The notes: generated by a model not told the origin, from the letters alone. A stretch of 64,000 bases of DNA from Takakia lepidozioides (GCA_030704615.1 CM060731.1:86160756-86224755); one strand, 5' to 3'; shown: positions 44,473-56,243, counted from the first letter of the stretch. Numbers and translations: made by a program.

Positions 44473-47047
44473 TTACGCCGGCTTGGCCGGAGTCTTCTCT
44501 CTCTCTCTGTTGTATTCCTCCTTTGTCCATTGCCAAGGTGCACGCCTATACTTCCATCGTACAACACCCTTTGGGTCCACACCATTTTGTTCGGTCCACA
44601 GATGGTGCATGCGACCTTGCTCCTCAAGCTCCTTTCTAACACCGAGAGAATCTCCTTTTGCAGCCACTCCCTTCTTTGTCAGCGTGCCATGAAGAACCCG
44701 AAAAAGGGGCGAACGGACATTCTTCTCAGTATGCATGGGATCTAGAAGATGACGAATCTTCAGGTCCTACATATACCCCCACCCACAAATACTTACACAA
44801 ATATTTTGACGTGAAAGTGACAATGTAACTCATTCAAAATGTGCAATATCACATGCATGCATAAGGATATTGATGGTGTTTTTGTGGAATATATACCGCC
44901 CAATATGACAACTCGTAGAAGATTGAAAGTCGCTTCATGCCGGGCACATCCACTTCACCGACCGTGCCCGCATGGGCCTCCTTCCATCGGTCCTCCCAAA
45001 ACTGCCCGGATGGTGTCACGGGGGGGGGGGGGGGGCGTACTTCCTCTTTTCCATCAAACAAGTGTTTCTCTTCTCTTCTCCATCGATGGCTCATAGGAAG
45101 AAACTTGCGCGGTAGTTGGGATACACCATCTTGTGAAGATCGCGGGAGCTATATGCATCAAGATCATTGCCACAATGCAAGCATGCATGGTACCCTTTGG
45201 TGCTTAGCCCCGAGCAAACAATTAGTCTTGTACACATCCCACCACATTAGCAAAGACAAAAAATTGTCATGTGCATGGCCCATAATGCCATCTACCCTAC
45301 TACGGTGCACAAGACTGTCGCCGCTACTTCAATCAATCCCAATCATCATCGATATTATCTGGCATTGACAAGTGAATGTACACGGGTTCTTCATGGGGAA
45401 CATAATATACCTGGATAATCATGCATTGTCCAAAGCAAGATGCCTCTCATCTGAAAAGATTGTCCGGCCATAAGTTCAAGTGAAGCATCCAATGCCGGGA
45501 CCCCCCTCCATAGCTCCTTAAGTTCATCAACTAGAGGTCGCAAGTACGTGTCCATGTTTGTCACTTGTTTTTCCCAGTGACACATTCACATCATTGTTTC
45601 AATGCTCTACCTACATAATGAATTACACGTCTTACACCATGATTATGTCACTCATCAATCCTACATCCGAATTGCGCCAGAGATCAGAAGATTAATGTAA
45701 AGTCCAAGGGAATAATAAGAATGAAATGGGAACACTCATCTGGTACAATGGTAGCCAACATGATATGGCCTTTTTTATTGAAAGATATACGAAGGGATGT
45801 TGTAATTCATCGTGGTCACTGGCCAAGTGGAATGACTACATGACTGGACAGAGAATGGGTTGACCCCATCCGAGGAGAAGCCGAGGCGGACATGTTGTGG
45901 GTCCTCCAAGAGAAAATGCCACATCTCTTCAGTATGCCCCCATGCTTGTGAATCTGGTGGCCCGCACACCTTTCTCAGGGGGCTCCGATGCGAGGCATGC
46001 CATCTCATCAGTGTTGCCAATGAGGGGCTTCGGTAGTGTGCCTTCAATCGTGGGATCATCGGAAAGTAATGCATTTTCTAGGATGAAATACCCCACGTCC
46101 CCCACATGTCATCATCCCATTAGCACACATAATACAACACCCTTATGTCTTTCTCTTTATGCACCCTCTCCCTCATTAGGAAAAGAATGGTCAAAACCGA
46201 ACGTCGCTAATATTACTCACTCCTTCCAAAGCCACAATCAGATCTTGCATGAGTACTACTCTCTAAACCCTAAACTTTGTGGAATACACTTTACATGCAT
46301 TGAGAAGATTAAAGAAAATAATTTTCATGCGAGGGGGAATGGCGCTTATACCTTGCGTGGTACTTTATCCCCTTGGACATCATCCCGATATCGGTCTTTC
46401 TTGCACTTTGTACACTTGGTGAGGCGCGAATCATCTCTGTAGTATAGGGTTTCATCACATGAACATGCATGAAAAATCTTATAGCCCATCCCCACAGAGT
46501 CCAAGACTTCGCGCGCCTCTTTCCGCGACATCCGTGACATCTTGGGTTTCAAGTGTGGAGCAAGGATGTAGTCCGCAATAGTTCGCATTATGGCAGACAT
46601 CCCAACATTAATTTGAAGATTGAGCAAAAGTAAGATTGTTGAAAGTCGACTCACTTTCGCCCCTTCGTACAAAGGAGTTCTCGCCTCCTTCTCCATATCA
46701 TTTGAGAGGGCCATTTCAGGATCATCGATTGGCCGGGTTTTCTCTCCATGGGATGCATCAGCGCCCACATGATGCATTAAGAGATCCTCCATGGCTTGCA
46801 CATCCTCATTGTTGTTGTCACTGTCACTGTCATCGTCATCATCGTTCGGTACCGTGGGGGCGGCGTCTTGCCCACGGCTCCCACCTGAAGTACTTGGGGT
46901 TGTTTTTGGATGGGGTGCCAAGAGAAAGGACCGGGAAGGGAGTCCTGATATGAACAAATGAACATACTGACATATATTATAATGTGTCATTGCAACCATA
47001 CAACTTATTATAAACGAAATGCAAACAACAACCTTTAATGTGTGCAT
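44473..47047 (-). pseudogene. CACTA (En/Spm) TNP2-like transposase
   Basis: The minus-strand order matches plant TNP2 proteins: an acidic N-terminus, LYEGAKVSRLSTILLLLNLQ, the Cys-rich KIFHACSCDETLYYRDD...CTKCKKDRY (about 46350-46600), then after an intron (about 46345-46085) MHYFPMIPRLKAHY and VRLGFSSDGVNPF with HSTWPV (46074-45790), then MDTYLRPLVDELKELW and LLWTMHDYPG (45585-45400), FDGKEE near 45050, and MHTEKNVRSPLF with GVRKELEEQG (44736-44620). Frames are broken between these blocks and part of the catalytic region is poorly preserved. No CACTA termini were found. Probably inactive. Confidence 0.85.
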
Positions 47048-47966
47048 GCATCAAATATGTCATTCAGTAATTACATGTATGTGCGCAACATCACGCATGC
47101 AAAGTTTCAAACCTAAACAAAATCATTTGCCCCCCCAAGGACACGTTCACCCTATTAACCAATTTTGTTTATTAATATGAAAGAAAATCATCTCATGCCA
47201 TTGCACCCATCAAACGGATGTGGCTCAAGCTTCATTTTTTCCCACATATGCTTGAATATATGTGCCACACCTGTGCAAAGATTCAACAGAAAAAAAAAAA
47301 CATTTGCCTCCCCAACGACGCACTCACCCTTGAACATTGAATTAAATCGAATCTAAATGAATTTAAAATGAATATGTACATTTAGAAAATATATGATTGC
47401 GGTTTTGAGGGGCGTAATGATTTTATTTTTTGCTCTATTTTGTTCTGCGACATCAGGGTTTGCACCACTACATCCATGCAAAAAATTGGACAAAAACAAA
47501 ATGGGAAAAAAAAATAAAAAATTCTAGGGCAAATTTGCAGAACTCTATATGAAAAGTGCAAGAAGATGAAGATAACTCAACTATGGAGTGCAAATGAGAG
47601 AAGAAAATATGGTTTTGGGTCCAAATGACTTTTGTTTACTCCCAAATTTTGCACGCATGCTGTCATTAAAGCATATGGCTTCATAATGGAATTAAAAAAA
47701 AATCATGTGCAGGCGAAACGCAGTTTTCCGTCCCTACGACACGTAACTGCGTTCAACACTTGAATGACCCACTGAATGAACTTGGTTCAAGCTTGTATTT
47801 GGTCCACATGTGCATAAGTACAAAGTTGCAACCCACACGAGCAATAAGAAAAAATATTTATATCAATCGATTAATCGGATGTATACAAAGTACATCATGA
47901 GAATATCTACAATGTCCCTCTACGCGATCCCTGTCTCAAAGGAACCCTATTTCTATCATACACATC
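47048..47966. other. No gene recognised between CACTA transposase and SET-like gene
   Basis: AT-rich. Contains two similar stretches with CATTTGCC and C-runs (47128 and 47302) and repeated GCATATG/CACATATG words that may be CACTA subterminal repeats. No coding frame is supported. Confidence 0.35.
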
Positions 47967-48562
47967 TCACTCATGCTGTAACCGGAGGTCCCAATCATCC
48001 CGGGAGAACTCGTATGATGCAAATAGCTCGCTATCAGCCCTAATAGTCCTACTAGCATATGTCATCACAAACATGTGCATCCCCTCGCAGTATACCGACG
48101 TATGATCACAAAAGCTCTCATGCCCATGGCTTCGCTCGTCCCAACTACATTGGCTCCTAGGATGACCAAAATAATTGTTGACTAGCCCAGCAACATTGCC
48201 GAAGATATCGGGGTCACCATCACAAAATCTGATCTCAATATGAGACAGCCCTCGTCTACGTACATCCTTCCGTTGACACATAAAATGTAGGGTAGGATAT
48301 ATTGGGCTTTGAGGCGTAATGTACAGAACTCTCCGGAGGTGTAGTATGGACCGTAGTAGGGAAACAAGTCCACCATATTGTTTCTCCCAAGATGAACCAC
48401 AATATCATTGACCGTGAATAAACCCCGACCCATAGCAGGGTCAGTAGCGGCTCTTACAACATACCGTCTATCCCAATACTCGAACTCAATATTCTCTCGG
48501 ATGGGGGTAAGAGGGTCGAGATGATTCCCCCAATAACGAGGCTGAACGGTCCTCAGTAACAT
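47967..48562 (-). pseudogene. SET-domain-like protein gene, one-base frame break
   Basis: ATG at 48562. The product shows the landmarks of a SET domain in order: DPAMGRGLFTVNDI (start), YYGPYYTSG, VDEGCLIL, then GNVAGLVNNYF (the GNxAxxxNH site with His replaced) and FVMTYASRTIRADSELFASYEF (end). The frame switches at the A run 48224-48227 (minus-strand T run), where one extra base would join both halves. SET proteins methylate lysines. The damaged NH motif and short length (about 190 residues) make activity doubtful. It lies upstream of the CACTA transposase on the same strand and could be element cargo or a host fragment. Confidence 0.6.
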
Positions 48563-48756
48563 AGTCCTATGCGCTGGAGATGGAGGTGGTACTGCTGGCG
48601 GAGGAGATGAAAGTGGAGGTGATTGAGGAAGTTAAATCGTCGTGGACTTCTCAAGGGAACGATCTCGTTCCGTCCGTCCTATGAAGTCCAGGGATCGAAT
48701 CCCGCAGCATCATCAAATTATATAAAGGACAAGCCAAGGAACCATTGCATGTCTTT

Positions 48757-48759
<3 letters not shown>

Positions 48760-48801
<42 letters not shown>

Positions 48802-48895
48802 AATAAATAAATATATTTATATTTATTTATAAAAATAAATAAATATTAAATAATAATAATAAATAATAATAATAATAAGAAACATATATACTATC
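48760..48895. repeat. Poly-T tract and AT microsatellite
   Basis: About 35 consecutive T residues (48763-48797) are followed by AATAAATAAATAT and AATAATAAT tracts. This would be the poly-A end of a minus-strand retroposon or a simple repeat. Assembly length may be unreliable. Confidence 0.8.
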
Positions 48896-48939
48896 CCAGT
48901 TTTCTCAGAAAAATTAACAAGTAATCTGCAGTATAAGGA

Positions 48940-49165
48940 TTATAGAGAGAGGAAGAGAGGGAGAGAGATCGGGCAACAAAGGAAAAAAAAAAAAAAAAAA
49001 TGGGGGGGGGGGAGTGACTGAGTAGCAGCAGCTGCTGCTCAGTCACTGCCATTTTTTTTAAAATTTAAAATAAAATAAAAAATAGTCATCTCTTCCTCTT
49101 TCTCCTTTTCTCTCTCCCTCTGTCCCTCTCTCTCCCCCTCTCTCTCCCTCTCTCTTTCTCACTTT
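48940..49165. repeat. GA tract, hairpin and TC tract, copy of the 30.8-kb repeat
   Basis: A GA tract, A-run and G10 are followed by a near-perfect hairpin AGTGACTGAGTAGCAGCAGC / GCTGCTGCTCAGTCACT (49011-49048), then TCTCCCTCTCTC tracts. Same layout as 30.5-30.85 kb. Confidence 0.8.
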
Positions 49166-49169
49166 TGGT

Positions 49170-52100
49170 GTGACATACAAGTTATGGACAACTCTCGACA
49201 TCTTTCCCTTGATCCCACATGACAGAGACAAATTCATAGACCATCTCTCCACCCTGACCTACTTCTGCTGCTGCTGTTAGTGGTGGCGCCGACGCTGCTG
49301 CCGTTGTTGTCGCGGCTACCAACGGCGTGGGTCCCCGCCACTGCAGGGCCTTTCTGCCCCGCTCACCCACGCCTCTCTCTCTCTCTCTTCAGCTTCTTTT
49401 GCTCCCGCCTCTGCACGGCGTTTCTACTACATAGGGGAGAGAGAGGTGAGCCCGAGTTTAGGGCAAGAGAGCAAGAGAGAAAGTGAGGGAGGAGGCACAG
49501 CTTACCTGCAGCGTTGGAGCGTGGCATTGGAGCGGCGTTGGGGCGACCTCCTCTCTACCTTGCGACCACCTCGGGCTCAACATCAGGTTGGTTTCTCTTC
49601 CACCCTAAACCCTACTCTCTCAGCTCTCTCTCTCCCAAAGAACAAATGAAAAAGGGGGGGGGGGGATGGTGCTTCAAGCACTTGAAAAAAACAATGGGCG
49701 CGGCGCCTACGTGCGACACCCGCCCGTCGCACACCTGCACCCCGTTTTTAAAAAAAAAAATCAAACTGGGTATTTGCGACGGCAGGCCATTCTTGCTTGC
49801 GACCCCCGGCCTCACAAATCCAAAAAAGGTCGCAGGATGCGACGCGTTGGTGTCGCAAGCAGCAACGGCCGGGCCTTTTAGGTTTAGGGTTTAGGGCTTT
49901 TTGGGTTCTTAGTTTTTTTTCATTTTTTTTTTCACATGGTACTGAGGTAGGTGTTTGTTTTTCTTTATGGTGCTGGGTTTTGGATTGGCGGTTTTGGTTG
50001 TGGGTCTTGGGGTTGAAAGGATAAGCGGTGTAATTAGGATTCACATATCCAAAAAGTGGTTCAATCTGATAAGCGCAAAGCGCTGGGTCTCAGTATATAT
50101 TTCCATGGTGTGGGCAACCTGAAGAGGAAGGATTTATTGTCTTGAGCTCTCTCACCAGAGGGATGCTCCGTCTTTGTTTACCAATTTTGAAAGTCCCGAG
50201 GCTGAGGCAAAGGCCCAGGCCCTTAGGCAATGTGGGACTGGTCTTTATGAGATTTGTTTTTTTCATTGTAGGATTTTCTTGATACTGGGTTTTTGAGTTT
50301 GAATTTCGCAGTGTCACTACGGCCTCCCGGCGTTTGGGCGTAGCAACCCCTTGCTATCGTAGGGTGGAAAAGGGACATGGTTTTTTCGCCAACGATTTTT
50401 GAGAAATTAAAGTGCTGGTGATGTGTGTTAATTACGATCCAATACAGGCTGACGGACACAATCGTAAAAGGGACCGGGGCCAAATTTTAGGTGAAGCGGA
50501 GGATGTTGACACTCCGGGATCGAGTTGGGAGCGCCGCGGGTTGCCCCCTCGCGGACCTCCCCCTGGTGAGAGCCCTGCTAGTCCAAAGGCACAACGCCCA
50601 CGGTCCCAACACCACGTAGATGAAACGCGTAAGTGAAGGAATAATCTGCAGCAAATTACAAGAGAGTATGGCTTCTGCAGAAGTGATGTTACAATAACAT
50701 AACAACAAGGGTCATAGCCCGTAGGGTACATGACACGCGCTGTCATGATTATCCCAGAGACACCCTTCTTGAACAAACAGGATCTGTGGAAAATCCAGAA
50801 GAGGTGCCTTCACAGGCTCTGGAGACCAAATGGGTACATGTAAACCTGCCAAAATTCTGCAAAAAACGGGTAATCCTATCTGCTACACAGGAAGAGGCTT
50901 GTTTGATGATTGCACAGGAGCTCTCCTAAGTGATTTGGCGTCAGGCATGATGGCTTCAGACAGAATCATTTGGAGAAACAAAACTCCAGCCCTTTACCGG
51001 GAACGATCTTGATGATGACTGTACAAGTTTCCCTGAAAAAGAGCCGGACGTTCTGAGTATGAAAGCTTCACGGCATGATGTTTGAGAGCAACACAAAATC
51101 GTGGAGCATCGTGTCATGATGAATACGCAAGGGACGAAGATATCCTGATGCGCAGCCTAGGAGATTCGTTTGTACCTGCTATGAACAAGAACAGGCTGAA
51201 GGGAGTAATCGTCTCCCTTTGTTGTCTGCTGTTTTTTGTTTTTCCATCACTGGTATCATAAGCATACCACCTGTCTAGTTGCAGTGAAGCAAAGAATTGC
51301 GAGTAGTTGTGACTTTGTTGCTGGGCCGTTTACAGTGTATGCTTCGGCACTACTAAAGCTCTAGTGCTTGTTTGGAGATGACTTCAATGAGGCAGTAACG
51401 ATTCCTAAGAGTGCTCTGCCGTAACCAGATTACTGACTGACAGGGATTACTTACACTCTATATAAATCAGAGTGCTTCCAAAGGGTATCTTTGCCTGGAA
51501 TTGATAACTGAGAGCGGTCCCGATTTAGGTTTTTTGTGCTTAGGTCCAGCTTACGGTGTCTCTGTTTTTTGGTGTCGCTTGAGTGTTCCTACGATTGGCT
51601 TGGACCAGCGATGTCGCAGGCAAACCTACCACAAGCCATTAAGGTTCAGTACATGACCGTGTGGGTATTTTTGCAAATGACAAATCCAATAGGGCGCATA
51701 TCATACTTACCTATGGCTGTTACCTTGAGATTTATGTTAAAACAAGAATGGTGGGGTTGTGATTTGTAGTCCATGCAGATAGACCATGGAATTGTGTATT
51801 CTCTTAAAGCATCTGAACATGTCATAGGCTATAATCTTACCTCAAGAATTCAGAGTTCTGTTGAGGTCTCCTTTGTATGCTGCAAATTCATGATCTCATT
51901 CTGGAAAGCGATAGCAAGCGCAGCTGACCCGTTATGCACCTTTAGCTTCCTCACTAACAATCACTGTGGTGTTTGTTTTTGGGACGGGCGACAGGTGAGG
52001 GTCATCTGCTTTTTATGAACACATGGAGTGTAGGATGCATGGGAGATTTGGAAGCCGTGACATGACAGATTTTGATGAAGATGCTCGAAGAAACTGGGGA

Positions 52101-52700
52101 GGTCTTTACCAGTCACACAAAGACCGATTACCCTGCTATCTTCAAATGAATAGCACATGAGAACCAGGGAAGCCTCTGAGACTGCTATTCATATTTCTCT
52201 TTAGAGATTTTTTGGAAAAAAAACACAACTGGATCTACACTACTTAAGATGGATTCTAAGGTCATTTTTGTATAGGCCAAGGAATTGTCATGCTATACTG
52301 AAACCTGAGTGTAACTCAGCCATGATTGATAGTCTCAGGGACAAGAATCAGAAAAGCATGTATTATGTTGCTCTACCCTGGATCTCACTATGGCTCTAAC
52401 AAGGATTCATGTTTCAAACAGCAGCATAGTGTTACCTTACTCCACTGGTCAAAAATACACGAGTGGACATACTTGGTGACATTATCTGTTTAGAAGCAGT
52501 GTTTACCTGGATGACTTCTTTAAAGATACATGTTATCATAGGCCTGGTATATATTTATGAAAAACTGGTTTTTGAAAGGTCTTAACCAGAGATGCATTCT
52601 GGTTACACCTTGTTCAAGCCCCACTGCTTACAGTTGTAGATCACTTCAGAGTACGGCTATGTAGTGGGTGCAATTATATGTGAGAAATCTTTTACTCCTC
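49170..52700. other. No gene recognised
   Basis: Several short frames exist, none with a domain, splice pattern or homologue elsewhere in the window. Small items noted: CCCTAAACCCTA at about 49603 and TTTAGGGTTTAGGG at about 49885 (telomere-like words), and C-rich or T-rich tracts. A plus-strand frame at 51536-51769 looks protein-like in part but I cannot name it. Probably old transposon sequence. Confidence 0.35.
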
Positions 52701-52712
52701 TGTGTCTTATCA

Positions 52713-52830
52713 TAACAGAGGTGAATCTGATATCAGTTTTTGGATCCAGAGGGAACACTGTAATCAGCTCATCCTCATGAACAACTGCAAACCCATCGTC
52801 ATCTGCAGTGGCAGTCAGTGGAAGACTACC
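52713..52830 (-). pseudogene. MULE transposase N-terminal remnant (fourth family member)
   Basis: The minus strand reads DDDGFAVVHEDELITVFPLD, matching EDDGFALVHEHVLATQFRLE near the start of the transposase at 33.9-37.4 kb. A shifted frame just upstream (SLDFIPMQVVF) matches its SLDADFF region. Nothing further downstream is recognisable. With the methyltransferase-like exon at 53.76 kb on the plus strand, it repeats the divergent layout of the intact element. Confidence 0.55.
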
Positions 52831-53761
52831 TGCATTGGAATGAAATCAAGCGAGTCTATCTCGCTCCCTGGACATGTTTTCCCACACTGACCGAAAGTTG
52901 CAATGCACAACGGATTCCCCGAACTGATAGCCCGCAATTCTCGAAAGGGGATCCACCCCAAACAAACTGAGGTGAATAAGGGTAGCACTGAGCCAAAGAC
53001 TGCGGGCGATGCATGCAAAGGATGTAGGAATGTCATGTACCGAACTTCGCAGACAGCCACACTGAGACACACCAACCAGAAAAACTGTTTTCTAAGACAA
53101 GAAGCCACAAGAAGCCACAAGAAGCCGTGCTGTATTTGGATGAAAAACAAACCCTGAAAATCATGACATGAAACCATCCATTATGGAAAGACGGCAACAA
53201 CCCTGGAGAGCAGTAAACAGGAAGACCCCCGAATCTAATGAGGTTGTGCTGTGCCAGAAGAGCACAACACAAACACTGACACTCCGGGAGACACCTCACA
53301 CGAATATGTGCAACACATGACCATTGCGACACAACCCTTTATACCGAATGACCCCATTGCGATGGTGACGGCGAAATCCACACCGCAGGGTAGGTAGTAC
53401 AACACACGTGGATGCATATGTGAAGCATAACAATTATTGCGAATCTGCAAGTACTGCTCGAAATTGAACTAGCATTAGATTTCTACGGCACTTCCGAATT
53501 TGAAACAGTGCAAGAAGGCTGTCATGTATTGGCAGGCGGCGAAGTACATCTGACATATATCACAAGTACATGCAACGGATATACTTTTTTTCTACCACTT
53601 TATTTCTTGGATAATACAAAGATGCCGAAATGGATGAATTCCGTTCGCACACAATGATGACACCCGCATCCAAATACGGTTAACAATGTCCAATTTTTAT
53701 TTTGGTTACATGTCATAGCAACCCTTGTTGCAAACGTCAAACTGGAGAGCTCTAGAGGCAG

Positions 53762-54161
53762 CGTGGGGAGCCCTTGTTTCCAACGGAGGAGGAAGAGAAG
53801 GAAGTTGTTATACTTTACGAGCACTAGGGACAGGAATAGAGCCAGATATAGAATGAGGATGGAAAGAGTAGACGAAGAGGAAAAGGAGGAAGCAGAGGGC
53901 AAAGAGGAAAATTTGGCCATGGAAGAGCAGGATTCTGGAGAAGAACAGTAGCCCGCCATACTTCCAAGAACAGATGAGGAGGAGATTGCATCCGAGGGAG
54001 AGACGGACGCCGAAGATGATGTTGATGTTGGCCTCACGAAGAACCAGATTGTGGAAAAGAGGATGGGGGAGATGCTCCAGAACATGCTCGGCGTAGAGAG
54101 CAGTCCGAAGCGCAAAGGGTCTCCGGCGATTGGGGAGTCTTCTGGAGCACCCAAAAAAAAG
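53762..54161 (+). pseudogene. Methyltransferase-like gene, copy 4, first visible exon
   Basis: After an acceptor at 53761 the frame reads QRRRKRRKLLYFTSTRDRNR, matching SKRRRTLYFTSKKQRARAK of the gene at 38.1 kb, followed by the same kind of acidic, helical segment. It ends SGAPKKK at a donor (GGTACAAG, 54160). An in-frame TAG at 53949 fits a CAG-to-TAG change. Later exons are absent. The intron is filled by a palindrome satellite and then replaced by unrelated PPR-like sequence. Confidence 0.75.
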
Positions 54162-54191
54162 GTACAAGTGATGTCCAAACCTACTTGGAAG

Positions 54192-56027
54192 CTTAAACAG
54201 AGTGCGGCAATGCACACTGTTTGAGACCCACATTTGTGCTTTATTTTTGATGTGAAAATCGGCCACTTTGGGCCTCTCTGTCTGGTTCAATTCATCACTG
54301 ACTGGAATGTCAATCAGTGTGCGGCAACGCACACAGTTTCAGACCCCACTTGTACTTGTCTTTTTTATATGAAAATCGCCTACATACGGCATCTCTCTCT
54401 GGTTCAATCCACCCGTATTAAGAAGCTCAAACAGTGTACAACAACGCCGACCGAATGAGCCCCAACTTTGTGCTTGTTTTTTGATATGAAAATCGGCCCC
54501 AAAACGGGCATGTCTGTCTGGTTCAATCCTCCAATATTTGGAAGCTCAAACAGTGTGCGACAACGCACACTACTTGAGCCCCAACTTTGTGCTTGTTTTA
54601 CATATGAAAATCGGCCACAAACGGGCCTGTCTGTCGAGTTCAATCCACCACTATTTGGAAACTCAAACAGTGTGCGGCAACGCGCACTGTTTGAGCAACC
54701 CTTCTCATTGGTTTTTTCATATGAAAATCGTGCACACAAGGGCCTCTTTGTAAGGTTCATTCCACCCCCACTTGGAAGCTCAAACAATGTGTGGCAACGC
54801 ACACTGTTTGAGCCCCCACTTGATATTATGTTTTCATGTGAAAATTGGCCACAAAGGGCATCTCTGTCAGGTTCAATCCACACTTACCTGGCAGCTCAAA
54901 CAGTGTGCGTCAACGCACACTGTTTTAGCCCCTCTTTTGCCTTGGTTTTGGGTGTGGAAATCGTGCACACAGGGCCACTCCGGCAGGTTGAATCCACACT
55001 TACCTGGAAGCTCAAACAGTGTGCGTCAACGCACACTGTTTGAGCCCCCCTTCTCATTGTTTGTTTCATGTCAATATCTGCAACATAGGGCATGTGTTTT
55101 GAGGTTCAATCCACAATTACCTGGCAACTCAAACAGTGTGCGTCAACGCACACTGTTTGAGCCCCCCTTGTCGTTGTTTAATTCATGTAAAAATCGACCA
55201 CAAATGGCATCTTGGACAGGCTGAATCCACACTTAAGTGACAACTCAAACAGTGTGCGTCAACGCACACTGTTTGAGCCCCCCTTCCCATTGTTTGTTTC
55301 ATGTTAAAATAGGCCACATAGGGCATGTCTTTTGAGGTACAACCACAATTAGCTGGCAGCTCAAACAGTGTGCATCAACGCACATTGTTTGAGCCCCCCT
55401 TCTCATTGTGTGTTTCATGTTAAAATCGGCCACATAGGGCATCTCTTTTGAGGTTCAACCACAATTATCTGGCAGCTCAAACAGTGTGCGTCAACGCACA
55501 TTGTTTGAGCCCCCCTTCTCATTGTGTGTTTCATGTTAAAATCGGCCACAAAGGGCATCTCTTTTGAGCTTCAACCAAATTACCTGGCAGCTCAAACAGT
55601 GTGCGTCAACGCACACTGTTTGAGCCCCCCTTCTCATTGTGCAATTCATGTACAAATCGGCCACATATGGCATCTCTGACAGGTTGAATCCACACTTATG
55701 TGGCAGCTCAAACAGTGTGCGTCAACGCACACTGTTTGAGCCCCCCTTTTGCCTTGTTTTTTGGTGTGGAAATCTTGCAGAAAGGGCCACTTTGAGCCCC
55801 CATTTTGCCTTGTTTTTCTTGTTCAAAACGGCCACAAATGGCATCTCTGTCAGGCTCAATCCACACTTACGTGGCAGCTCAAACAGTGTACGTTGACGTA
55901 CATTGTTTGAGCCCCCCTTCTCATTGTGTAATTCATGTACAAATCGGCCACATATGACATCTCTGACAGGCTGAATCCACACTTAAGTGGCAGCTCAAAC
56001 AGTGTGCGTCAACGCACACTGTTTGAG
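54192..56027. repeat. Sixteen-unit 116-bp satellite, each unit with a 34-bp palindrome
   Basis: Palindromes start at about 54192, 54310, 54426, 54545, 54662, 54779, 54895, 55011, 55128, 55244, 55360, 55476, 55591, 55707, 55878 and 55994. Arms are 16 bp (CTCAAACAGTGTGCGT and complement) around CA, often perfect. The spacer is also conserved (AAAATCGGCCACA, GGTTCAATCCACACTTACCTGGCAG). Early units have GCGG where later ones have GCGT. One interval is 171 bp because of an insertion near 55780. The array begins 30 bp after the splice donor of methyltransferase-like copy 4. Confidence 0.95.
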
Positions 56028-56243
56028 CCCCCTTTTTGCCTCGAAAAACAAGGCAAAAAGCAAGGCAAAATGGGGGCTCAAAGTGGCCCTTTGTGCACGA
56101 TTTCCACACCCAAAAGCAATCATGCATACATCCTCGCCTTGCTGCTAGCAGCTGACAATGACAGCCTAGAATTGTCAAAGCAAACACTAGCAGGGAAAAC
56201 AGGGTGAAATATGTTGAAGAAGGTACCTTCACCCATTTCCCCA

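Noticed and set aside
49878-49900. TTTAGGGTTTAGGG as an interstitial telomere.
   Set aside because: Only about two and a half units. Such short words are common in plant DNA.
50228-50239. AGTCCCACATTG on the minus strand, close to the plant snRNA upstream element.
   Set aside because: No TATA box at the needed distance and no snRNA sequence downstream. The word also occurs in plant retroelements.
54192-56027. Regularly spaced repeats as a CRISPR array.
   Set aside because: Spacing is constant but the spacers are themselves conserved copies, the context is an intron of a plant transposon, and no cas genes exist.
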